Program-made: the position numbers and the translations under genes
The notes under the pieces: generated by a model
Told to the model about the DNA's origin: nothing
Database searches by the model: none
What the model saw: the letters and a program-made list of their open reading frames with translations, nothing else
Part shown: piece after piece, positions 45,535 to 57,070 of the stretch
Numbering within the stretch: position 1 is the stretch's first letter
How the letters are laid out: the number at the start of each line of letters is the position of its first letter
Assembly (NCBI GenBank): GCA_949752735.1
Contig: OX457036.1
Span: forward strand, 95,713,605 to 95,777,604
DNA length: 64,000 nt
DNA from: Lumbricus terrestris
Taxonomy: Eukaryota; Annelida; Clitellata; Crassiclitellata; Lumbricidae
Direction: 5' to 3'

Positions 45535-48500
45535 CTACCCAGACGAATATTGGTAAAAAGTTGCAATGTTTGCTGTAGACGGGGTGTCGGCCGACAACTG
45601 GTCTTCGCAGGTCCACCATCCGACGTCACTCTGGGCAACACTTTTGACGATCAGACCACAGCCCAAGTCAGTCGTATTGACCTCATAAGCTCCAGCGAAC
45701 GCGCCGACCACTTGGCATTGACTGACGACGACATCTGTAGTGCTAGATCCCTGGTGCTTCCATTGCACCTGTTGAGATGATCTCCGGCAAGCCAGTGTCG
45801 CGCGGGTTCCTACGTTCCACGTGGCATCTTTCGGAGCGATTCGCGGCATCTACGATGTAACAGCTCAACATATTACAACTAATCATTACTGTAATATTAT
45901 GGAGTTTCTCAAGCGGGGTTCAGCCTCGATCTCCAGGGTCAGTTACTGTGATCGTAATCGTATATTTATATAGCGCCACTTAAAGAGCAACTGGCAAACC
46001 AAACCACGATCAAAGAGAATGGTTATCAAACGCCTGCGGAAAAGGAAAAGACCGAGAAGTTAATTGCGGAATTTGTTAACCTATCCAAGAAAGCTGGACC
46101 AACCACAGCGATCCGAAGAAGTGGAAGTTCAAGTCACATGCCTAGATTATACAACTATAGGTCGCCTTGAGTGGCAGAGCGAATGAATCTACGACCTGGT
46201 ATGAACAGCACTGGCATACAAAGCTCTCTAAGTCTTCTCAGATAAATCTGGGCTTGACCTGCAAGGGAATTAACCTCCGCAAGACCAACGTTAACTCATG
46301 GATGGATTACAAAACCAATGAAGAGGTGCAGCACTCTTCATAAGAAAGATCGCTGATGGTTACAATAGCCTACGGAAGAGGCAGACGAACTGGCTGGGTC
46401 ACATGTTGAAGGGAGACTCGCTCTTGAGAACTTTTCTCGATGGGAGAATGGATGGAAAGAAACCACCAGGAAGACCAAGGAAGATGATTCATTCATTCAT
46501 TCATTCATTCATAGCATTTATATAGCGCCCCTTCAAGAAACTACTCAGAGGCGCTCCCAGCCCAACCACGAGCAAAGAAAAAAGACTTGAGAGACTTGTA
46601 GAACCCAGCCGGATGGGCCACAAGTAAAGAGCGAAGCGCAACCGGGAGGTCATTCCAGACAGTAGGCCCCACAACCGAGAAAGCACGGCGCTGCTTAATA
46701 ACTAAGCGAGCCCGCGGGACCAGAAGTTCACCCCACCGATGATGATGGACTGGTTGATGGACAGAGAAAAGGACGAGGAAATAAAAAATCAAGGATAGCA
46801 CAGAATAGACAAGAATGGTGTCGTTGGAATCTTCTACCAAAACTAAAGAAGAACAAGACAAATCTTACTTATTAGGCCTACTGCTCAAGTTATGAAAATA
46901 TATACTATTATACAGGGTGGCTCAAAAAAAACGTACCACCGGGGAAAATGCGATATCTTCGCCGCCGATTGAACTTTTTCTGCGAAAATATCCCAATTTG
47001 TAGGAGAATGAATTTCCAACAATCCCTGAAAGTTTCATTTGAAACTTTTCATGTTTGCAAAAGTTACAGCTGTTCAAACTTAAAATTTCGTTTTTTCAAA
47101 TATCCGCGGAAAATTTACGTCACTTGTAGATTTCCATGTCATATGATATCACTTTTCCCTACGACCTCAGCATTCGGTTTTGCAGTTTATTGTAAGGTGT
47201 AATGAGAGTGTCCACTCTCTGCCTTAACACAAGCTCAAATTCTTTTTGTGAAGCTCAGTATGGCCTTGTTGGTCGGGTCCTGCGGCAACTGACCCCACAT
47301 TAGCAGCAAGACTTGCTTCAGCTGGCCAATGTTCTCCAACTTGGGATTAAATGTCTTGCAGCGTTCCAGCATAGCTCCCCAGACGTGATAAACAAGAGGG
47401 TTAAGGTCTGGCGAGTTTGTAAATCATCTTTGCCAATGCATTTACTTCAGTTGATGTCAATAAGGTAGCGCCATCATAATCAACCTTGCCGTGCGAGCAA
47501 GCAGGCGCACTGTCCTGCTGCATAATAAAACCAGATGTTAGAGCATACCTGGTCTTCAATGAGTCTGGGTAAGCGAGTTCAATGATGAGTTTGACATCTA
47601 ACCTACTGAATGGGATTAATTGCAGTCTTTTCTTGCAGCCGCAACACACGCCGGCATATCTGATGCCGAAACCACGATTTGCTTTGCAAACTTGACCTTT
47701 CGATTACCAAGCGAATTTCGTGAAAATCGCGCTTTTTCCGTCAGATCAAGCGACCACTTCCTGCCTCTCTTCCGACATCTGATCTTCGTTACATAAACAT
47801 GTTTGCAGATAGTCTTCAATGTGCTCAGGCTCCACTTTTCACTGGGTATTTTGCTATGATCACGCGATGTCTCAGTCTCTGTTCATGCAAAGTCCGAGTT
47901 CCCATTTTATCTTTTGCAGAAACTTTGCCCATGACGTTCATTGTTTGGGTTCACCAATTGAGACCTTAATCTATAAAATATCACCAAATACCAGCAGATT
48001 GCTTCATAAACAGCTTCTTTACAGCTCATAGTGAGGTCGTATGACATCATCATCAATGTGTGTGTGTTGTAATTTGCCAAACATCCTAATGAAATCACTT
48101 GTATTGGAGCATGATTCTCCGGATAATTGAAAAAACGAAATTTTAAGTTTGAACAGCTGTAACTTTTGCAAACATGAAAAGTTTCAAATGAAACTTTCAG
48201 GGATTGTTGTATATTCATTCCCCTTCAAATTGTGAAATTTTCGCAGAAAAACCCCAATCGGCTGCGAAGATATAGCATTTTCCCCGGTGGTACGTTTTTT
48301 TTTGAGCCACCCTGTACATAGCCTAGTGCATTTTAGATGTTGAATTAGACGCATTAACTTCTGAGCAGAGAGTAGACCTGTTTTTTATATACGGTACGCT
48401 GGATCAGAATTACTTACAACTTTGATATAGCGCCGGTCATAAGCTGGTCGCCCTGACGTGGCTTTTGTGGGCTCTGAGAAATTCTAGAAGATTTACGTTA

Positions 48501-48927
48501 CATTACATTACAACGTTGCAGAAATAACTGAGGCAAACTAGCATAGGCCGAAATATAAACGGTAGGGCACGCAATTACACATACGTTCATAGTTTGTAGA
48601 TGGTGTTTCAGGTAACGTGGTAGATTAACTAAATACTAACCGTGGTCCTGTAGGTGACGCAGGACTGAACTGCCGCAAAGGTCGTAGGCGGGGACTCGAA
48701 GGTCAGGCACCTTGACGTGTCTTTTGTGTAGCTGAAGTAATTGCAGGTAGGTTGCGTTATGCATAGAGATCCGCAGTGGATGTAGTCGGAAGTGAATCCC
48801 TCTCTGGATGGAACATCCGTGGCGCACAGATCTTTCGTCTTTGGAACAAGCAGAGAAAACGATTTCTTCACAGATGCTGCATCAGAAAACTGATTGCACG
48901 CGATGCAGAAGGCGAAGGAAACGATAA
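45535..48927 (-). CDS. Secreted or membrane PAN-Ig protein, two exons visible
   Basis: PAN/apple and Ig modules mediate extracellular protein or carbohydrate contacts. Exon a is 48927-48641 (acceptor TTTACAG, donor GTTAGT, ends phase 0) and encodes a hydrophobic IVSFAFCIAC stretch, probably the end of a signal peptide, then a cysteine-rich PAN-like module: CGSLCITQPTCNYFSYTK and SRCLTFESPP. Exon b is 45849-45535 (acceptor CATCGTAG, phase 0) and encodes one Ig-like domain with ATLACRRSSQQVQWKHQ and SDVGWWTCEDQ, then TAG at 45535. The start codon lies in a further upstream exon not identified. A donor-like GTAGAG overlaps the stop, so the protein may continue. The intron holds a mariner relic and LINE debris. 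The exon pairing is supported by phase and strand only. Confidence 0.6.
45945..46015 (-). mobile_element. SINE/LINE tail
   Basis: GTATATTTATATAGCGCCAC followed by TTAAAGAGCAACTGG, preceded by a TGATCGTAATCG tail remnant. Confidence 0.6.
46260..46490 (+). pseudogene. LINE ORF2 C-terminal remnant (second LINE type)
   Basis: The frame around 46378-46480 reads RQTNWLGHMLKGDSLLRTF and MDGKKPPGRPRKM, a common end of another non-LTR family. Broken upstream. Confidence 0.6.
46498..46870 (-). pseudogene. LINE 3' fragment (CR1/L2-like) with (GAAT)n tail
   Basis: The minus strand reads RRAFSVVGPTVWNDLPVALR, FYKSLKSFFFARGWAGSASE, stop at 46541, then GGGGCGCTATATAAATGC and a GAATGAATGAAT tail at 46490-46510. 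It is 5'-truncated. Confidence 0.8.
46913..48314. mobile_element. Mariner-like element with ~195-bp inverted repeats
   Basis: It starts CAGGGTGGCTCAAAAAAAA and ends with the complement; TA flanks both sides (46911-46912, 48315-48316). Inverted similarity extends about 195 bp inward (46913-47110 and 48118-48314), with words such as AAGTTTGAACAGCTGTAAC. The body holds a broken transposase on the minus strand. Confidence 0.9.
47235..47819 (-). pseudogene. Mariner-type transposase relic
   Basis: Broken frames include FIMQQDSAPACSHGK, the position of the FQQDGAPAH motif with its catalytic D, and YHVWGAMLERCKTFNPK to NKAILSFTKRI with a stop at 47235, the usual mariner C-terminus. Several frameshifts and stops lie upstream, so it is not functional. 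Confidence 0.75.
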
Positions 48928-48984
48928 CTGTAAAGAGAAAGATGCATTGCAGATGAGTATTTTACAACAGAAACTATTCATTTA

Positions 48985-49180
48985 TTTCAGATTCTCACAG
49001 TAATCTGAGACTTTCGAGCATTAATTTGAGACTACCTCAACATACTAATCTGATAGCCTATACTTCTTTAATACCAATCTAAGACTTTCTTAACACTAGG
49101 CTAATCAAAGACTATCTTAACATTAATCTAAGACTTCCTTAACATTTTAATCTAATACAGTAATACTTTCTTAGAGTAAT
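48985..49180. repeat. Degenerate ~28-bp minisatellite
   Basis: About six units resemble AATCTAAGACTTTCTTAACA. Confidence 0.7.
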
Positions 49181-49667
49181 GTCTCACCGTTTGTGCTGAT
49201 CATAGTTTCCAACCGTTCACTTGTTAGAATTCAACGTCTTCCAAAAGGTGCAGTAATTGACAATTGACTGCATCCCAGTAGTAGGCCTAATACATTGCCG
49301 TTCTTAATATACGCCAGCTTACGTGGAGACAACTCAACGTAGTCTACGTTTGCCTAAGATTCAACCTTTTGTCTTTCAGCGTAATCTGGCTACCACACAA
49401 TTGAGAATTACAAATGAGGTCGATAACTCTAAACTAATTGTCTAAAACACTTGCTCCAAAGCCAGCCTAAACAAAAAAGGTTTTCAAACATCATCCTCCC
49501 ACGAATGTTCCAAAGAACGTGTCTAATCATGAACAATGGTTCATCTACGCCTCAGGGTGACGAACTGTCTATCTGACAAGTGTCAGTCCATTATATTCGG
49601 CTCGTGGTTGCTTTAGTTTCCCAATTGTTGTGTGCGTCCTATTGTGCCCCAAGCAGAGCCATGCGCC

Positions 49668-49747
49668 GACTTGCGAGTGTCGGCGGCGGCGCGCCGATCA
49701 CTTTTGGTCGGCGGCGGCGGCGCGCCGACCAACAAAAATCGGCGACG
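49668..49747. repeat. GC-rich CGGCGGCGGCGCGCCGAC repeat
   Basis: CGGCGGCGGCGCGCCGA occurs in two direct copies here; a relative with the same words and AAAAATCGGCG is at 56893-56970. Confidence 0.65.
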
Positions 49748-50007
49748 CCATGGGCTGAGACATAGGGGGACAAGGGGACGGTCGCCTCAATGGATGTAGT
49801 GGGTGGGACGATCCATGCATTTGTCCTCCCCCAAATTGGGGCGAACAAGAAACGAACGAGACGAGGTGATGACTAGAAAAAGTCGTCAGAAATTTTTGCC
49901 GGCAAAAAAATGGAAAACTTTCGTTGGTGACTCAGCCATTCGTCCGCCCAAAATCTTCGACCCGCCTTTTCGTCCCCCGCAATTCTCCGACCAAGTCTCC
50001 GCTCATG
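49748..50007. mobile_element. MITE related to 37479-37730
   Basis: Right end AAGTCTCCGCTCATG, internal GGACGATCCATGCATTTG and GACGAGGTGATGACTA, and left CATGGGCTGAGAC parallel the 37.5-kb copy. A target duplication is not visible. Confidence 0.6.
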
Positions 50008-50084
50008 CACCAATTATATGAACTTTGGGGACCTCTAAATAAGTATAAAATGTCAAAAAATTTGGCAAGTGTTGTCATAGGACC

Positions 50085-50255
50085 ATTAGGACCATGGGCG
50101 GAGTTTGGTTTCCGTTCTTGGAGGGGCTAAATCCTTCTGGGGGGGGCTAAGCCCGGGAAAAGATACCATTTACACGGCGAAAAAATGAATCCGGGTCTTC
50201 TTGGGGGGGGGCTAGCCCTCCCTATCATAAGACTACTGACACCTGACATCATAGG
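50085..50255. mobile_element. Partial element with CATGGGCGGAGTTT left end
   Basis: The left end CATGGGCGGAGTTTGG is followed by G-rich GGGGGGGCTAAGCCC and GGGGGCTAGCCC segments. No right end found. Confidence 0.4.
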
Positions 50256-51030
50256 CCGAGACTGAGAAAAGGAAGTCACTTGCTCCTCATACCCACAGCT
50301 GATTCTAAAGTGTTTAAGCCTAACGAACGGCATTTCTATACTACTCCACCTCCTCACTCTCCTCCTTCCGCTCCTCCGTTCCTCCTTTTTCCTTCCTCTT
50401 CCTCTTCTTCCTCATCCTATTCTACTTCCTTCGTGGCTCGAATTTTCGAACACGACTATCTATCCCAACTAAGGTAACTAAGATTATATTAAGTGCATTT
50501 CAAGACAGTTGGAAAACATTTGCTGATCAGTGCTAACTGCAATAATAAGCTACACAGTGTACAGGGAAGACTGTTTCTAAAACATGAATCGAGATCTTAT
50601 AAGATACGAGAAGCGGGTTATTAGCATTTTAAACTTCGTGAAGAGGTGCTATAGCTAAATGCTTGAGTGAATAACTGCATGAGCAGCTGAGCGCAACGAT
50701 CGCTGATCTGATTGACTGGAACTTGAAGCTTCCTGATGTATAGGTCTATGGGTGCTGTGCCGACCAAAAGATCTCGCCAGTGCCGGATAATCTTGTAAGC
50801 CTATTTCCAATACTAGTGATACATATTTGCCATAACGTGTAATGACCTTGTGGTTTTTTCTGTGTTTTTATAGGTACCAGTGGTTGACGGCACTGATTCT
50901 GCTGTTATGGTGAGGCGGGGTGTGTGTGTGCGGGGGGGGGCTGGGGGTTTGATTGTGATGCGTGTTACGGTTGCACTGTGGCTCTGTTCGTCTGTTTCTG
51001 TTATTAGTTGTTTGTGAGTAAGCGACCTCA

Positions 51031-51206
51031 TGTGCCTCTGGCGTGGCCTAACATCCCGTAAGCCATGGGGTTTGCTCGTTCGTTTTCGTATTTGTGCCTA
51101 TAAGTTAGTAGTAGACCTGCCGGGCCTCTGGCGTGGCTTAAAATCCCGTAAGCTCGTTACATGGCAGGGGGCCTCTGGCGGTGCTTAAACTCCCGTAAGC
51201 TCTGTT
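51031..51206 (+). repeat. Three-copy tandem repeat, ~65-70 bp spacing
   Basis: GCCTCTGGCGTGGC.TAA.ATC and CCCGTAAGC occur at about 51032, 51124 and 51170, with the third copy slightly rearranged (GGCGGTGCTTAAAC). Confidence 0.75.
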
Positions 51207-51563
51207 TGTCGGTAGTTTTGTGTTGCTTTAGTTTAGGCTAACCGTTTTCTTGCATAGTGAGCCGAGGGATTAGAAGGAGGATGAAAGAAGATCAGTTTAG
51301 AAGGAAGAAGAAATGGAGATGGCGACTTATCGGTGATGTGACGACCTGGATGAAGCTGCATTTCAAACTGAACAATATATACATGTATATATACTTGTAA
51401 TTCTATAGCACATTAGCGATTGAATTCGTCATGAAAAACACAATTGTTTACGATGTCTGTTTGCTGAGATTTTGTCTAAAATTTAGATCACAATCATCTT
51501 GCGCAGACTTTTGCTACAATTATCAGCATAGCTCTGTCATTTAATACGCCAGGACCAACTTAA

Positions 51564-51672
51564 TGGTATGTATGTATGTATGTATGTATGTATGTATGTA
51601 TGTATGTATGTATGTATGTATGTATGTATGTATGTATGTATGTATGTATGTATGTATGTATGTATGTATTTT
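51564..51672. repeat. (GTAT)n microsatellite
   Basis: About 27 pure GTAT units. Confidence 0.98.
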
Positions 51673-52362
51673 ATGTATTAGGGTGTCCCACGATTGCGCA
51701 GGAAAATATTTTTCTTGAACCTTTGGATGCAGTCCCTCCAAAAAGTGTCCTAATCATGGGCGGAGTTTATCAGGGGTTAGGGACTCTTATCGTTTGCCCA
51801 TCTCAGTTAACACAGACATGCAGTGTATTAAAGTCAGAGTATACTCATTATAGACGAGATGGGAATTCAAGCATCGTCTTGATTACGATTACAGTTACAA
51901 TTACGAGCAAGAGAAAGTCCTGGGCTGAGTGAGCCTTACTTAAATATAAAGTAAAGCAAGAAACATTGATTAACCGTATCATCAAGTCAGATTATTTCAC
52001 TATGCGCCGTACACATGACACGAACAACAGGCTATAGCTTGAAGGGGCGCTACAGATATGGAGAAATAAATAAACAGGTGGGTCTTACCTGTACTATAGT
52101 CAGTCTTTTGCCAGAAAGCAGAGGTTTCAGATAGAGGTTTCCTTCCTTCAGTAGTCGCTGCAGTGTGAGCTGAACCGATCTCTAAACACTAGCCATGCCT
52201 AAAGCCGATTGCCTCATTACTTTGTCAGGCTGACTGTGGCCATGCGTTAGAGATCCGAGACTGAAACCGACAGCGGCACAGCAGTGTAGACCTTCCTCCT
52301 GGAAACTGTACAAAAAGGAAACCAATTACATTAAAAAACTGGAAAATTGCTATACTCAGGAA

Positions 52363-52600
52363 CAGGGGCGGATCCAGGGGTCCAATCCGACCATGGCCCC
52401 CATTTATAAAATTCTTTATTTTTCACCAGCCACTTTGGCGTGGAAAGTTGACGTGCCCCCCTCTCCCATTAGTTCGGCAGATCTTTACAAAAGTAGTCGA
52501 TGATGACTAAAAAAATTCCGGCGACTAAAGATGAAATTTATCTTTGCCCAAGACCGAAAATTTTGGCCCTCCCCTTCGAAACGCTGTGGATCCGCCACTG
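52363..52600. mobile_element. hAT-like MITE, 238 bp
   Basis: Ends CAGGGGCGGATCCAG and CTGTGGATCCGCCACTG are inverted. The exact 8-bp duplication CTCAGGAA flanks it (52355-52362, 52601-52608). Confidence 0.92.
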
Positions 52601-52608
52601 CTCAGGAA

Positions 52609-53353
52609 TGTGGTGCAACGTCGCTAAAAATGTAGGGCCTTAACATTTCTTTAAGATAAAAAGACATAGAAATTATTCCAATTATTGCAGTGTAGATGAT
52701 TGGTCATCTCTTTAAGGTGACGGATAAAATATGTTACTTAGGCGCTCGATCACAACTGTTATATGCGACGGATTCTGAGAATTTAATTACTGTGATTACG
52801 ACTACAAACATTACACAAATGAAACGAAAATATATTTAACATAATTTTATGCACGAACATACCACATCTGTATAAGACATTGTCAGTAATGTAATGAATG
52901 TAGTTAAACGTGATGCCAAAATGTATTGCTTGATCTGGCTAGGTGGCCTGATCTAGGCGCACTTTGAAAATGCAAAAATCATCTGAATAAAAATTATTTC
53001 TGTTACCAAAGGATAAACAGGTAAATTAATTAGGCCTGTCTAATATAATATGCGATCAGCCGACACAGATTGCCAATAATTATTATCCTAATTGGCTTCA
53101 TCTCGATCCCTTAAAATAGGCCTAATGCTGTAAGCCGATTGAAGTTGGAATTCAATCAAGCTATCATGGCCTACTGCCAGTGCACGGGTTAATCAAGCGA
53201 ATAAAACCGAATCACTTACCATTTTGCAAATTATTCATCTGTCTTCTAATTCCACTTCAAACGTCTTCATGACTTGCTCTTATTCATCTTCAGGTAGCTT
53301 TCAATTAGCTCTATAACGGTTTCTAAATGAAAGAAGGCAAAGACTGTCACAAC
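52609..53353. other. Gene-free stretch
   Basis: AT-rich, no recognised content. Confidence 0.4.
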
Positions 53354-54641
53354 CAGTGATTCCGTTAACGTGCGTCCGTGCGTCCCGGACGCACAAATTT
53401 TGACGCCGGACGCACAAAAATAAAGGCGGTGCGTCCATGGACGTACTGAAGTTGTGGATGGACGCACAAATAAATTAACGATGCGTCCATGGGACACCAA
53501 TAAGAAATACCGTGGAGTCCATATAATATTTATGTGTAACTGTCTCAGTTTATGCATTGCGTATTAACTGACTGGTTAGTGAATAATTTATGCAATGACC
53601 TATTTATGAATATTTCATTTATTTGTAAGTAAGTGACGTATATAGCCTACATGCAGGTCTAGACCTAAACCATCGACATGTCAGCAATAAATTATTATAG
53701 CGTTCAACCGTTCCAATGAGCTGGCTTAAAGAGTAGCCTAATGATCGTCGTCGGACAGATCCTAAAATCAAGAAAACTAAAAGAACCACAACAATGCTAA
53801 AATATGTTTCTTGGAAAGTATGAAATTTATTATCGTCCGGAAGATTGGCAGTAGTTATAGGCTATAGAGTCCTAAAATTTCCCTGTTCATATAATTCATT
53901 CATTTCAATAAGTTACATATAGGCCAACGCCTCTGCAAGAAGCCCTCTCAGAGGTGCTCTCCAGCCAATATTAATGCAATATGATGCAATCTGATTGTGC
54001 CCTAAGACCAGCTTTTGCTTCTAAATGGTTGTTATTTTGTTCTCAAATTTTAAAAACTAAAAACTTCTACTTATCGTTGGCTTAGGCTATAGCCTATAGG
54101 CCTATGGCCTACTTGACCGTTCACGATTCCACGATACAGGCCTATATTTCATTCCAATTCTGCCTACCTCTGGAGAAGCTGGCTGTAATTTATGGGTTTA
54201 TGACGGTTATTTCCTTTCTGTATTGGTATCGACAACTTAATTCAGATTTTAACACACAAAAAATAGCCAACGGTAAAATGAATTTTATAGCTGACTTTAG
54301 CTATATGTCCTAAATGAACTTGTGTAAACGGAGTTAAAGCTAATTTTTGCGTACGCATGTGGCTGTTTGCAAAGTGTACGAGTTGCAACAGAATGAGAGG
54401 GTCAAAATACGAATTTTTGCGTAGGTTAGCCTACGTAATAATAGGCCTAATGGTTGGGCCCTTTGTCGCCTGTAATATAGGAAGTTCGGAATTTTTACAG
54501 TTGGTTTACTATGTGACCCGATGGGACTCCAAAAATGGATGGGTGTGGAGTCCATGACTCTTATCCATTTGATGTGGACTCCAATTTTTTTGATGTGGTG
54601 CGTCCATGACTCCAAGAATTCAGACCTTAACGGAATCACTG
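53354..54641. mobile_element. hAT-like non-autonomous element, 1,288 bp
   Basis: Ends CAGTGATTCCGTTAA and TTAACGGAATCACTG are perfect inverted repeats; exact 8-bp duplication GTCACAAC (53346-53353, 54642-54649). Subterminal GGACGCACAAA (left) and TGGAGTCCATGACTC (right) words recur. No transposase frame was recognised. Confidence 0.93.
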
Positions 54642-54649
54642 GTCACAAC

Positions 54650-55800
54650 TAAGCCGGATATGATATTTATTTCTCTCTAGGGTCAATTGATGCCTGTGAC
54701 GTCACAATACACTTCAATTATCTAAATCGAGTTGACGTCTGTGGTTCAAAAGTATGACGTCATATCAAACTTTTTAAGACCTTCTTAAGACATTTAATTT
54801 ATTGTTTCTAGATGAAAATGACGTCACAATTATACCGGTTGCGCTCATTAGAAAAATTTGGAAAATCGGAGACAGTCACCACGGCCTTCTATAGATCCAC
54901 AAGATTCAGAGGGTCATAAACAGTCTATTTCTTGAGTCTATAGACCTACAGTCTGCCCTAGACGACTCCGTTGCTATGGTTTTTGCATGACTTTCTCTGT
55001 CTATCTGTCTCTCTGTGTCTGTATCAGCCTGTCCGTCTGTCTCCGTCTTTCAGTTTTATGAGATGGCAATTTTTTCATTTGGACCTACTTCCTAGCTAAT
55101 TACTTCTTACTTGCATCACATTACCTTCTGCATAGTAATTTCAAATTTACCAGACATCGTTATAGTCAATGAATGATTATTTTTTCGGTTTTTCAAATGA
55201 TTTCTGTCATGATAATAAAAGACTTACTTATCGAATAATTTCTTTTTCATTTCGACGATCATCTTCTGCCCATAAGTTAGGAAACTTGCTCGTCTTCATC
55301 TGTGTCATCTTTCGTCGTATTTTGTCAACTTTTACATCGTTTTGTCATCGTTTTCTCATTTCCAGCATCTTTTGTCGTCTTATTCATCGCAATCTGCAGC
55401 CTGCCACATTCTAGAAACTAATGAGAGAACAAAGTACAAACATAGCGTTGTGCGATGACGTCATATCTGAGGATTGTGATGTCAGACGACTTATTAGTAA
55501 AGGGACAATCGCAACGGGTCTCATGTCACTACCTCATAGTCGCCAGTATACTTAGCCTATAATACAAACTGCGTATTCCATGCTATAAAAAGTATAAGCA
55601 AAGACCATAGAGTTTCTAAACCTACGAATAGAAAGAACTGTGTGCGCAGTGGAGTTGAAACATGCCTATTCCATTCTTGGCCTGCCTTATGATCTTCCAA
55701 AAACATTTTGAGCTTTTTAATATCTTCTTTACACTTGGTTTCTTTGCCCTGCCGAATGAGGCCCATTTTCTTGACGCGATCTTATTAAATCGTATAGCTG
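54650..55800. other. Gene-free stretch
   Basis: It contains scattered TGACGTCA sites near 54698 and 54825 and a CTGTCT-rich tract near 54995-55055. Confidence 0.4.
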
Positions 55801-55808
55801 TACTCATG

Positions 55809-55810
55809 CA

Positions 55811-55849
<39 letters not shown>

Positions 55850-56303
55850 GCATACATGTATACAATACAAACACTCATACATGCGTACATATAGACATAT
55901 TTACATACATACATACGTACGTACATACATACATACATACATACATACATACATACATACATACATACATACATACATACATACATACATACATACATAC
56001 ATACATACATACATACATACATACATACATACATACATACAATGCCATACATACATACATACATACATACATACATACATACATACATACATACATACAT
56101 ACATACATACATACATACATACATACATACATACACACATACATACATACATACATACATACATACATACATACATACATGCATACATACATACATACAT
56201 ACAAACATGCATGCATGCATACATACATACATAAATACATACATACATACATACATACATACATACATACATACATACATACATACATACATACATACAT
56301 ACA

Positions 56304-56335
<32 letters not shown>

Positions 56336-56530
56336 AACATACATACATACATACATACATAAATACATACATACATACATACATACATACATACATACAT
56401 ACATACATACATACATACATACATACATACATACATACATACATACATACATGCATACATACATGTATACATGCATACATACAAGCACGCACGCATGCAT
56501 GTATACATACATACATGCATAGTGCATACT
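55809..56530. repeat. (TTGA)n then ~680-bp (CATA)n microsatellite
   Basis: Nine or so TTGA units end near 55848; CATA units then fill to about 56530 with few interruptions. The long Met-Tyr-Val-Cys and Tyr-Ile-His-Thr frames are artefacts. Confidence 0.98.
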
Positions 56531-56892
56531 GTGTTTGCGTAGAAATTTTGTCTGCCACAAAATGGGAGTTTCGTGCATGAATACATGTAATCTTGTCAAC
56601 AGATGAGGATGCTTGCAGTCAATGCCGTAACTAGGGGTGTTTTGTGTGTTTGAACACCCACCGAAATGAAATAATATCAAATGAAATAATGCATTTACCA
56701 GCCCATGATGTAAGCGCTCCAGTGTGTACTGGCCGGCAATGGGGAATCAGAAGCCTGCAGTAGCGATCACTGTTGCAAAGTCGAAACGGAAAATTCGAAT
56801 TAGACAAGAAAAAGTAACAACTTCGCACTGATCGACGCAATCATGCGAGTTTAAAAATGCAACAAAAAACTAGACGAATCAACGTGGCAAAT

Positions 56893-57070
56893 TTTTGGCG
56901 GCGGCGGCGCGCCGACAAAATAAAAATCGGCGGCGGCGCCCAGGAATTGTCGGCGGCGCGGCGCGGCCGGTGTCATGCGAGATACTATCCGGGCAACAGA
57001 AACTATCCGGCCACGCCCACTTCGTTGTCGGATACAATCTCGCACGTATACGTGCGAAATTGTATCCGTT
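56893..57070. repeat. GC-rich repeat and a 38-bp palindrome
   Basis: CGGCGGCGGCGCGCCGAC lies at the left. At 57030-57067 GGATACAAT and ATTGTATCC flank the perfect palindrome CGCACGTATACGTGCG. Confidence 0.7.

Noticed and set aside
55804..56680. 260-aa Met-Tyr-Val-Cys frames and their complements
   Set aside because: They are translations of the CATA microsatellite.
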